The notes under the pieces: model-generated
What the model saw: the letters and a program-made list of their open reading frames with translations, nothing else
Databases searched by the model: none
What the model was told of the DNA's origin: nothing
Assembly (NCBI GenBank): GCA_958435545.1
Contig: CAUBGU010000010.1
Coordinates: forward strand, 1-31,643
DNA length: 31,643 nt
Origin: an uncultured Collinsella sp.
GTDB taxonomy: Bacteria > Actinomycetota > Coriobacteriia > Coriobacteriales > Coriobacteriaceae
Direction of reading: 5' to 3'
Made by a program: the position numbers and the translations under genes
Part shown: positions 25,701-31,643 of the stretch, in pieces
How positions within the stretch are numbered: position 1 is the first letter of the stretch
How the letters are laid out: the number at the start of each line of letters is the position of its first letter

Positions 25701-28700
25701 GCTCACGCCCGGTCAGGACCTTGGTCGCGGTGATCTGGTCGGTGACGCTCGTCTCGACAGGCGTCACGTTATAGGTATTGGTGAACGTAAATGCCACATC
25801 GCCGTCCGGCTTGCAGGATACGCTCAGATTGCCCTTGCCGTCATCGGTCACGGTGAAGGAAACCTCGCGCGACAGCTTGGCGTCGTTGGTCACGCCAGCG
25901 ACCTCGCCGGACTCGGTCACGGTATAGGTAAAGGTGTGCTCGCGCTTCTCGGGCTTCTCGCCCAGAGCCTTGTTAAGGTCGTCGAGCGTAAAGGTAATCT
26001 TGCCAAAGTCGACCTTGCCCTTGGCATCATTGGCCACGCTCGCATTCGCGGGCATGGGTGCGCCCTCTTCACCGGTCACGGTAAAGGTGAACTTGCCGGC
26101 AATGTCAGCCGGGGTCAAGCCGTCGGCGACCTGCAGGTTCTTGATGCCCGCAAGCGATGCCTCGGCAGCATTCGTGGTGTAGGCGTTCTTGAACTCGATA
26201 CTCTTGACGTCCTCGGCGCCCTTCAGCTCGTGCGTGGCCACCAGCCGGCCCTTGCCGTTATCGCTGATGGTCGTCACGATGGTGTAGAACGCGTCATCGT
26301 AGTCAATACCGCCGGCGTTGCCCTTAACCTCATGCAGCATGTAGGTGTGCCGGCCGATCTCGGTGTACTTGATGGCACTGAACGTCACCTTGCCGTCGGC
26401 GGCGTTCTTAACGGTCTCGATAAGATCAGAGTCCTCACCCTTAATCTCGCGCAGCTCAAAGCTGAACTCACCGGCCGTAAGGTCGCGCCCGGTCAGAGAC
26501 TTGGTCACGTCAATCTTGTCGGTAGCGCTGGACTCAACAGGCTCCGCAGTGTAGGCGTTCTTGAACTCGGTCTCGTCGGCTTCGCTCCAAGTCACCTTCA
26601 CAGCGGCGCTGAGCTCGCCCCTCTTGTTGGGCGTTACCGTCACGGTGACCTCCGCGACGTTCTTGCTGTAGGCAATGCCGTCAACCGTGGTCCCGGCGTT
26701 CTTTTCGCTGACCCTGTAGACGTACGTGCCAGGCTCGGTGTATTTGATCGTGCCGAAGTCGATAACAGCCTTACCATTGTCGTCCAGATCGTCCTTGGTC
26801 ACAGACGCGGTCACGGGCGCTGTCGCGGACTCGGGTATCGGGGCACCGTTCTCGGACGTCAGCCCAAACTCAAACGTGTCCCCCTTCGTCCAGTCGCGAC
26901 CCTCGAGCACCTTGGTCAGGCCAAAGCCGGCCTCGGTTTCTACCGTTGCCGGCGTCATGTTGTACGCAAAGCTAATCTTGCCGTTGTTGCCCAGGTAGGA
27001 ATTGACATGCGTCGCGGTCGCCTTGGCGGACACGTTGTTCCACTTGGGGTTGAGAACGTCGGTCGCAGTGCCAGTGTTGTTGCCGCCCACGCTGCCCTTG
27101 GTAGTGTGGAGCTCGTCGATAAAGGCCAGACGCGCGGTTCCCACGCTAAACGAAAGGTTGCCGTCCTTGTCGGCAACAATAGCGCCGTCAAACTTCGCAG
27201 CGTCGCCGCCGATAAACTCGATGACGGCGGTGGCGGGCTTGGCCTCGCCGTTCGAGCCCTGCTCCTCAAACTCATCCTTGTAGTAATAGGTGCCGGTATC
27301 TGTCAGCGAATTCTTTGCAGGCTGCGTGCAGCCCTTGTCCGTGTAAATGGGAGTCTGCTTCTGGAAGTAGTAGTAGCGGTTGGTGTCGGCCGGCTCAAAG
27401 GTCGCGACCGTATCACCCAACGCACCACCGCTCCACTTGTTCGCGTAGAAACTCACGGTCTTGGTGCCGTCAACGACAGTCGTATTGTTCTCGATGTAGT
27501 CCTTGAGTCCCGTGACCTTCTCAGGCGTAAACAGGTTATCGAGGGCGTCCCTCTTCACGCTCGAGGCATACTTCACCTGAATGGGCTTAACGCTGTCGAC
27601 CGAAAGCTTGCCGTCTACGGTCTTAAAGTGACTCAGCGGAATCAACGACGCAGGAATATTGACCGTTACGATATCGCCCTTCTGGGGATTGTCATCGCCG
27701 GCGCGCTGCACGGTAATGAGCAGGTCTTTTGCCTTGCCGGCGAACTCGTAGGTGTCGGTATTGGTCTCTTTGTTGACCGTCTTGCTCGCCTTGGTAAACG
27801 GCGTGCCGTTGATGACGACTTCGGCAAATCCGTCGACCTGCATAAAGTCGCCTAGCTCGTCGGTAAACGTGATGTAGCCGGACTTGGTCTCGTCGTAGCC
27901 CTTATGGATTTCGGTCGGATAAGGCGGCTCCGATGTGATGGCCTGAGAGATGTCATCGAAGACCTTCTTGAGCTCTTCGGCATTGGTCGCCGACTTATAG
28001 TAGTCGGAGTTTTCCGCACGCGTGCCGTGAGCGTTCCATGCCGTGGCATTGGGATAGTTGCTCGAAACGGCCTGCATGAACTTGTTTTCTTGGCTTGTAT
28101 TCGAATCTTGGATACTGGCGCTGGGGTTCGCACCGTCAAAGATGCCGATGGTATAGACGGCAGCCTTGCTGTCCTTCATATTCTTGGCAGCCGTCACAGC
28201 ATCGTTGGCGACGCCAGGGTCAAACTTGTCAACTTTCGTTGGCGTGCCGTCGGTAAAGAACACAACAATCTTCTTGGCGTCCGCGCGACCAGAAGTGATG
28301 CCCTCGGCCAGTTCTAGACCATAGTCGGCACGCGTGGCGCCGGCAGGCTTAATAGCCTTAATTGTTTTCTTAAGATCAGTCACGCCGGGGCCGGAGCAAT
28401 CGGTCAGGCCCGACATCACCTGCGAGTAGTTGTAGGTGTAGCCGTCAGCGCGATAGGTATCATTACCGACCTTTTTGGTCGTATCTCCCGAAAACTTAAC
28501 GATAGCAACCTTATGTTGCCTATCCACGCCCTCGATACCCTCGTTTTGCTTGGCAATAGTATCGATAAAGCTATAGGCAGCGTTCTTCAGAGCTGTAATG
28601 CGCTTAGTGTTGTCGGTATCGCCCATAGCGCGATCCATTGAGCCAGAAGCATCCAGCACCATCACGATGTCGAGCGGCGTGGTAACCGTCACGGTTGAAT

Positions 28701-29013
28701 TAGACGTCGAGGACATGGCCGAAAGTGTAGTCAGAAAATCCGACTCTTCGTTTTCCTCGGTTGCCTTGACCGTCTTGTCGGTCCAGATTCGGCCGACGTT
28801 TTGGGTCGTTACCTTATTGCCACCGTGGCCTGCCGCCCAGATTTCCCAGCGACCGCTGGTATCGGGGTCGACAACCTTTCCGGCCATTGTCGGTCCGTCC
28901 ATTCCGGTGCTGGACCTGGCGTTGGCCTCGGGCAGCATGGCAAATGCTGCAGCCGGCAACACCAGCACTACGGCCAGTATCACCGCCAAGAGACCCCTCG
29001 TGTACTTACTCAT
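22717..29013 (-). CDS. LPXTG-anchored adhesin with VWA and ten pilin-type isopeptide modules
   Basis: A 2098-residue surface protein. The signal peptide is MSKYTRGLLAVILAVVLVLP followed by AAAFA. A VWA domain (about 112-350) has an intact MIDAS: DASGS (121-125), Thr227 and Asp255 in FFTDGT. About 270 residues of linker precede ten tandem Ig-like modules of the Strep pilin isopeptide (FctA/Cna-B-like) type, each starting with a K-x-L-x-G-R strand and ending with an N-x-Y strand. The sortase signal is LPTTG (2066-2070), then a hydrophobic helix and RKR. VWA tip adhesins with such stalks bind host matrix or form pilus tips; sortase would link it to the wall or a pilus. No sortase or other pilin is in the window. 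AAGGGAG precedes the ATG. Repeats flank the gene on both sides. Confidence 0.93.
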   Translation of the reverse strand: MSKYTRGLLAVILAVVLVLPAAAFAMLPEANARSSTGMDGPTMAGKVVDPDTSGRWEIWAAGHGGNKVTTQNVGRIWTDKTVKATEENEESDFLTTLSAMSSTSNSTVTVTTPLDIVMVLDASGSMDRAMGDTDNTKRITALKNAAYSFIDTIAKQNEGIEGVDRQHKVAIVKFSGDTTKKVGNDTYRADGYTYNYSQVMSGLTDCSGPGVTDLKKTIKAIKPAGATRADYGLELAEGITSGRADAKKIVVFFTDGTPTKVDKFDPGVANDAVTAAKNMKDSKAAVYTIGIFDGANPSASIQDSNTSQENKFMQAVSSNYPNATAWNAHGTRAENSDYYKSATNAEELKKVFDDISQAITSEPPYPTEIHKGYDETKSGYITFTDELGDFMQVDGFAEVVINGTPFTKASKTVNKETNTDTYEFAGKAKDLLITVQRAGDDNPQKGDIVTVNIPASLIPLSHFKTVDGKLSVDSVKPIQVKYASSVKRDALDNLFTPEKVTGLKDYIENNTTVVDGTKTVSFYANKWSGGALGDTVATFEPADTNRYYYFQKQTPIYTDKGCTQPAKNSLTDTGTYYYKDEFEEQGSNGEAKPATAVIEFIGGDAAKFDGAIVADKDGNLSFSVGTARLAFIDELHTTKGSVGGNNTGTATDVLNPKWNNVSAKATATHVNSYLGNNGKISFAYNMTPATVETEAGFGLTKVLEGRDWTKGDTFEFGLTSENGAPIPESATAPVTASVTKDDLDDNGKAVIDFGTIKYTEPGTYVYRVSEKNAGTTVDGIAYSKNVAEVTVTVTPNKRGELSAAVKVTWSEADETEFKNAYTAEPVESSATDKIDVTKSLTGRDLTAGEFSFELREIKGEDSDLIETVKNAADGKVTFSAIKYTEIGRHTYMLHEVKGNAGGIDYDDAFYTIVTTISDNGKGRLVATHELKGAEDVKSIEFKNAYTTNAAEASLAGIKNLQVADGLTPADIAGKFTFTVTGEEGAPMPANASVANDAKGKVDFGKITFTLDDLNKALGEKPEKREHTFTYTVTESGEVAGVTNDAKLSREVSFTVTDDGKGNLSVSCKPDGDVAFTFTNTYNVTPVETSVTDQITATKVLTGRELKEGEFSFELVEGDKVIATGTNNAEGKITMGAVKYTKPGKHTYTLRELKGGTTSKGITYSDAKYTIETTITDNGDGTLKAEHVLKDAEPAEFKNTYSVTPLDAELDFDLSKVISGRDWTDGDEFSFTITAPEGAPLPDPATVTVSKKDAKGGIAAIKFGKIHYAAAGTYKYEIRENAGSTVGMTYDAHVATAEVTVTEDGDGNLTANVTKKENGRFANTYRTELNYTATGGLWLSKYLDGRPMTEGQFAFTVTPADDASARALGLLPGANSFKSPEAAEATVGLIDILAGHEVKFTQADAGKTFKYTVAEKNDGQPGYTYDDAARTVTIAIADDTAGTLTATTTVSGGPEGTLVTEYKTGAAAVESAVVPFVNSYSATTNTPGGTAAQVVAAKTLTGRPMADGEFWFGIAYQGELVGYENLKPNIGGHVSFDALHYDTKMLADLESAGLAHRTDKDGKLAWTINYTAYEDLFGLPNGVSATTWSFGFKVIVVDNGDGTLTATVDYGGVEPLFENVYGADAVDAALTGTKKLQVAEGLTPADITGKFTFTVTADEAGAPMPERTTVTNDAAGNVDFGKIHFTLEDLNRALGVTDDATDKVEADEADEAEADEADETETEEADADANADEPEPAAPTAPRSHTFTYTVTETGSAPGVTNDATATRKVSYTVTDDGTGHLSVKREGDDGAAFTFTNTYSVAPTDSSVTDQVKTVKRLTGRDLAAGEFTFDLLEDDVVVASGANDANGTVTLSPIRYEAPGTHTYTLREACPNALSLYKGVTYDGTTYTVVTTVSDNGDGTLTVTHKLEGTTESAGFTNKYHAMPTQVSIGALKVLEGRELKKDEFSFKLVGEDIESTVTNDADGKINFDKFEYSEPGTYVYAISEVKGDEAGMTYDKSVFTATVNVVDDGEGNLKASVTYTKGDKSVEGIVFNNAYKKPETPVPMPDPGTPKTVTNIVKTVKGFLPTTGDQQAAALLMAFVIAMAGVGALVWGIRKR
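23801..23920 (-). repeat. Acidic low-complexity insert in adhesin module 8
   Basis: The coding strand here is built of short GAG/GAC/GCC-rich codon repeats giving a run of Glu, Ala and Asp (EADEADEAEADEADETE). It lies inside the eighth isopeptide module, where the matching module 3 has only a short EKPEKRE loop. Confidence 0.75.
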
Positions 29014-29114
29014 CGCGTCTCCCTTCTCGCAGGCTCAGACCTTGCATCAGCCTAAAGTTACGGAATAAGACGCAATTAGGGCAGGTGACACATGTTCCAG
29101 ATTCGGTTTTGGGC

Positions 29115-29132
29115 GTGAGACAAATGTCTCAC
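29115..29132. promoter_or_regulatory. Operator-like palindrome GTGAGACA-AA-TGTCTCAC
   Basis: Eight-base arms are perfectly complementary with a two-base centre. A further half-site (TGAGACA) follows at 29139-29145. It lies about 105 bp upstream of the adhesin start codon, in front of the tandem repeats, so it could be a regulator site for the adhesin or part of the local repeat array. Confidence 0.4.
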
Positions 29133-29190
29133 CAAAGTTGAGACACGAGCGTTTTCGCAGGAAAACGGATGCGACTCGGAGCCAACAGGT

Positions 29191-29375
29191 CAAAATGATC
29201 CGTTTTCCTCCGTCCCCGGGGGCCCATTTCGTGGCAGACGGGTCACGCGGCAGTCCTCGCAAGGCAAAAATGATTCGTTTTCCTCCGTCCCCGGGGGCCC
29301 ATTTCGTGGCAGACGGGTCACGCGGCAGTCCTCGCAAGGCAAAAATGATTCGTTTTCCTCCGTCCTTGGGGGATC
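29191..29375 (+). repeat. 75-bp tandem repeat, about 2.4 copies
   Basis: Units begin at 29191, 29267 and 29342 with AAAATGAT(C/T)CGTTTTCCT and continue CGTCCCCGGGGGCCCATTTC; the first two are nearly identical over 75 bp and the third stops after about 30 bp. The unit start also occurs once at 22370. The plus-strand open reading through it is a by-product of the 75-bp (25-codon) period. Confidence 0.85.
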
Positions 29376-29378
29376 AAG

Positions 29379-29560
29379 GGCTGTTACTGATATGGTGCCA
29401 TTTCAAAACTATGCCGGATTACGGGGCTAAAGTCGGGACCCTCATCCATACCCTCATTTTTTGAAAAACGGCAGGCTATCTACCTGCGGTTTTGTTTTTG
29501 CGATTTCGGTATGGTCGGGGGTTCGCCATCCAGCCCCGTAAACCGGCATAGTTTTGTTCG
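29379..29560. repeat. Nested hairpin element, copy C
   Basis: Arms at 29404-29431 and 29530-29556 pair like those of copy A and share its sequence. The core has CTCATCCATACC against GGTATGGTCGGGG and an apical AACGGCAGG...CCTGCGGTTTT stem around CTATCTA. It lies in the same orientation as copies A and B, beyond the other end of the adhesin gene. Confidence 0.8.
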
Positions 29561-29587
29561 CGACGGTACAACCGTGCGTTCACGCGC

Positions 29588-29621
29588 GGGGCCGGTGGGG
29601 CATTTTTGCCCCACCGGCCCC
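29588..29621 (-). terminator. Hairpin after the hydrogenase operon
   Basis: GGGGCCGGTGGGGC (29588-29601) and GCCCCACCGGCCCC (29608-29621) pair perfectly around CATTTTTG-type loop bases. It lies about 10 bp past the stop of the last hydrogenase gene. No T-tract follows on the minus strand, so it is terminator-like only by position and stability. Confidence 0.6.
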
Positions 29622-29631
29622 TATTCCACCG

Positions 29632-29973
29632 CTATTCCGGCTTGGTTTCTACTGTGGGAGTCTTGTCCGCTGCGACTGGGGTGCGAGCAGTGTCCATAGT
29701 CAGGCAGTGTTTGGGACAGCTCTCGACGCACTCGCCGCACACCACACAAGAATACGGATCGATCGACCACGTTCCGCCCTTGCGATCGACCGCGAGCGCG
29801 CCCGCCGGGCAGCGACGCGCGCACATGCCGCAGCAGATACACACGTCCATGTCGTTAACGATATGTCCGCGCAAGCGCTCGGGCGCCGTCAGCTTCTCCT
29901 GCGGATAGCACACCGTTACCGGCTGCTTGACCATAGAACCCAAGGCCGTCTTGGCAAATGTCAGCAAACTCAT
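29632..29973 (-). CDS. Hydrogenase 2[4Fe-4S] electron-transfer subunit (EchF/HycF-like)
   Basis: A 113-residue ferredoxin-type subunit. Two cluster motifs are complete: Cys45, 48, 51, 55 (CICCGMCARRCP) and Cys76, 79, 82, 86 (CVVCGECVESCP). An N-terminal stretch of about 35 residues without helices precedes them, and a Thr/Pro-rich tail follows. In Ech/Hyc complexes this subunit carries electrons from ferredoxin or formate dehydrogenase to the small subunit; it relates to NuoI of complex I. The ATG follows AGGTAGG and lies 7 bases after the stop of the large subunit. It is the last gene of the operon, the position of echF. Confidence 0.9.
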   Translation of the reverse strand: MSLLTFAKTALGSMVKQPVTVCYPQEKLTAPERLRGHIVNDMDVCICCGMCARRCPAGALAVDRKGGTWSIDPYSCVVCGECVESCPKHCLTMDTARTPVAADKTPTVETKPE

Positions 29974-29980
29974 GCCGCGC

Positions 29981-31069
29981 CTACCTTTCCGTACAGCTAA
30001 TGCAGGGGTCGATGGTCAGGATAATCATGGGCACGTTGGCAAGGAGCACGCCCTGCAGCGCATGCGTCAGACCCGCCAGGTTTTGCGACGTCGGCGTGCG
30101 CACGCGGAAACGGTCCAGGTTCTTGGTGCCGTTACCGCGCACATAGTAATACGCCTCGCCGCGCGGCTGCTCAATCACAACCTCGCCGCGTGCGCCGTCG
30201 GCCGGCGTAAGCTTGGTGCGCCCGCCGATCCCGTCGTGCGGAATCTTGCCCACAAGCTCCTTAATGATGTCCATGGCCTGCGTGACCTCGGCGCAGCGCA
30301 CCTGGCAGCGGGCATAGCAATCGCCATCGGTAGCAACGATGGGCTCAAACGCAGCCAGATCCGCATAGGCACCGTCGTCAAACATGCGCACGTCGTAATC
30401 CACGCCCGATGCGCGCCCAAACGGACCGACCATCGAAAGCTCCAGCGCGTCTTTCTTGCTAATCACGCCCACGCCATGTAGGCGCTCGCCGCAGCTGTTG
30501 TCGTCCAAAAACGTATGCACCAGGGCCTCGTAGTCAGGACGCATGGCATCGAGCGTCTGGACAATGCCCGCCAGCTCGGAGTCCTCGATATCGTGCTTAA
30601 GGCCGCCGATCTCGTTAATCGAAAGGATCACGCGCCCGCCGCAAGTGCTCTCAAAAATCTTGAGTATCTGCTCGCGCAGGGTCCACGACCGATAGAACAG
30701 CGCCTCGAAGCCAAAGGCGTCGGCGAGCAGGCCCAACCACAGCAGATGCGAATGAATGCGCGAAAGCTCGTGCAAAATGGTGCGGATATACTGCACGCGG
30801 CCGGGCACCTCGATGTCGAGCATGCGCTCGCAGGCGTTGGCATAGCCATAGCTATGGCCCACGGCGCAGATGCCGCAGATGCGCTCGGCGATGTAGCCAA
30901 ACTGATGCATATCGCGCTTTTCGGTGAGCTTCTCGAGTCCGCGGTGCACAAAGCCGATCTGCGGAATTGCCTCGAGAACGCGGTCGTCCTCAATCACCAG
31001 GTCCAGATGAAGCGGCTCGGGCAGCACCGGGTGCTGCGGGCCAAACGGAATTACGGAGCGATGAGCCAT
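29981..31069 (-). CDS. Group 4 [NiFe] hydrogenase large subunit (EchE/HycE-like)
   Basis: A 362-residue catalytic subunit related to NuoD. Both nickel-binding motifs are intact: RICGIC (63-68, Cys65 and Cys68) followed by AVGHS, and DPCISC (354-359, Cys356 and Cys359) at the C-terminus. The stop codon comes directly after SCTER, exactly where HycE-type precursors are cut, so no maturation peptide is encoded. It would reduce protons or oxidise H2 in an energy-converting complex at the membrane. Separate 30-kDa and large-subunit genes, unlike the fused HycE, favour an Ech-type complex. The ATG lies 5 bases after the preceding stop. Confidence 0.92.
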   Translation of the reverse strand: MAHRSVIPFGPQHPVLPEPLHLDLVIEDDRVLEAIPQIGFVHRGLEKLTEKRDMHQFGYIAERICGICAVGHSYGYANACERMLDIEVPGRVQYIRTILHELSRIHSHLLWLGLLADAFGFEALFYRSWTLREQILKIFESTCGGRVILSINEIGGLKHDIEDSELAGIVQTLDAMRPDYEALVHTFLDDNSCGERLHGVGVISKKDALELSMVGPFGRASGVDYDVRMFDDGAYADLAAFEPIVATDGDCYARCQVRCAEVTQAMDIIKELVGKIPHDGIGGRTKLTPADGARGEVVIEQPRGEAYYYVRGNGTKNLDRFRVRTPTSQNLAGLTHALQGVLLANVPMIILTIDPCISCTER

Positions 31070-31074
31070 GGACC

Positions 31075-31643
31075 TTACGCCTCCTTTTTCTGCTTGTCGC
31101 GGGCGGCCTTGGCGGCAAGCGCCGCGCGAACCTTGGCCGCTTTCTCGGGATCCATGGCGGCGAGCTTTGCCTCCATCTTGGCAGCCTTGAGCGCGGCCTT
31201 CGCAGCAGTCTCATCATGCTGAGTATCGGAGCCGGCAGCCGCGGCGGGCTTGGCGGCAGCGGCGCCCGCGACATCGCCGGCGCCCTCCCCCGCAGCAACC
31301 GCAGCCGCGGCGGCCTTTTCGGCCGCAGCCTTGCGCGCCTTGGCCTCGGCAGCCGCGCGGACCTTCATGGCCTTCTCGCGCGCGGCCTTCACCTCGGGCG
31401 TGATCACACTCATGGGCTCGGCGGTCGAGACCTGGTAGAAAAAGCCCTTAAAGTCGATCTGCATATCGGTAATGGCAAGACCAAACAGGTCGTGCGCCTC
31501 GTTTTCAAACGGAAATACCGCCGGATAGTACGAGCTGATGGACGGAATCTCCTGATACTGATCAATTCCCTCAACCACCAGGTTCTCAATCGCATAGCTG
31601 CCGTCCTGCGCAATATGCTCCTGAGCAGCACGAACGTTGATAA
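31075..31643 (-). CDS. Hydrogenase 30-kDa subunit (EchD/NuoC-like), partial, with Ala/Lys-rich tail
   Basis: The frame stays open to the window edge, so the start lies beyond 31643; about 188 residues are visible, and a GTG at 31578 is internal. The NuoC/EchD family signature is clear: PSISSYYPAVFPFENEAHDL followed by FGL. About 25 residues later the normal domain ends, and roughly 110 residues of Ala, Lys, Glu and Arg follow (KAAREKAMKVRAAAEAKARK and further), predicted as one long charged helix. This tail is not part of the family. The gene directly precedes the large subunit, the order echD-echE-echF. Confidence 0.85.
   Translation of the reverse strand, partial: INVRAAQEHIAQDGSYAIENLVVEGIDQYQEIPSISSYYPAVFPFENEAHDLFGLAITDMQIDFKGFFYQVSTAEPMSVITPEVKAAREKAMKVRAAAEAKARKAAAEKAAAAAVAAGEGAGDVAGAAAAKPAAAAGSDTQHDETAAKAALKAAKMEAKLAAMDPEKAAKVRAALAAKAARDKQKKEA

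Noticed and set aside
24349..27855. Very long plus-strand open reading frame (1168 codons) opposite the adhesin
   Set aside because: It is antisense to a well-supported LPXTG adhesin; its translation is Val/Gly/Arg-rich without domains, as expected for the mirror of GC-rich, highly biased codons.
29191..29375. CRISPR-like array
   Set aside because: The units are contiguous 75-bp tandem copies without short repeats separated by unique spacers, and no cas genes are present.
29138..29464. Plus-strand reading with a repeated MIRFPPSPG segment
   Set aside because: It arises from the 75-bp tandem DNA repeat, whose length is a multiple of three, and has no start signal.

Overview
The window is GC-rich, densely packed and carries no rRNA or tRNA. 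Codon style, a split energy-converting hydrogenase, DUF362 ferredoxin proteins and the types of small dispersed repeat all suggest a gut actinobacterium of the class Coriobacteriia, most likely Collinsella or a close relative. That assignment is inference from gene content, not from a marker gene. Most genes lie on the minus strand; the plus-strand genes are one hydrolase and one two-component system.

Left part (1-9.6 kb). A metal-ion pair comes first: an MgtE-like protein with PRC, MgtE_N and CBS domains, followed by an NRAMP-related transporter whose metal-site motifs resemble the Mg-type NRAMP branch. Next are a membrane-anchored polysaccharide-deacetylase-like protein that has lost its metal-binding histidines, a PRC-barrel protein, a YtxH-like protein, a stand-alone protein resembling the N-terminal domain of cyanophycin synthetase, a CorC/CNNM-type CBS membrane protein and a hemolysin III/PAQR protein.

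Middle part (9.6-22.1 kb). A plus-strand membrane-anchored alpha/beta hydrolase converges on a DUF362 4Fe-4S protein across a bidirectional terminator. Then come an ABC ATPase / FtsX-type permease / methyltransferase operon and an ABC-2 exporter (ATPase plus two permeases). The exporter is divergent from a histidine kinase / NarL-type regulator pair, the arrangement known for LnrJKLMN (YfiJKLMN) antibiotic-sensing exporters.

Right part (22.1-31.6 kb). A 2098-residue surface adhesin has a signal peptide, a VWA domain with an intact MIDAS, ten pilin-type isopeptide modules and an LPTTG anchor. Repeat-rich DNA flanks it on both sides. The window ends inside an Ech-like group 4 [NiFe] hydrogenase operon (30-kDa subunit, large subunit, 2[4Fe-4S] subunit).

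The most unusual material is non-coding. Three copies of a roughly 145-185 bp nested hairpin element have a conserved core and, in one copy, different but still self-complementary outer arms. A second, REP-like family is built from short GGGGAC...CTTAAATGAC half-units in three intergenic gaps. A 75-bp tandem repeat lies upstream of the adhesin. Among proteins, the stand-alone cyanophycin-synthetase-N-like protein, the histidine-less deacetylase and the hydrogenase large subunit encoded without a maturation peptide deserve attention.
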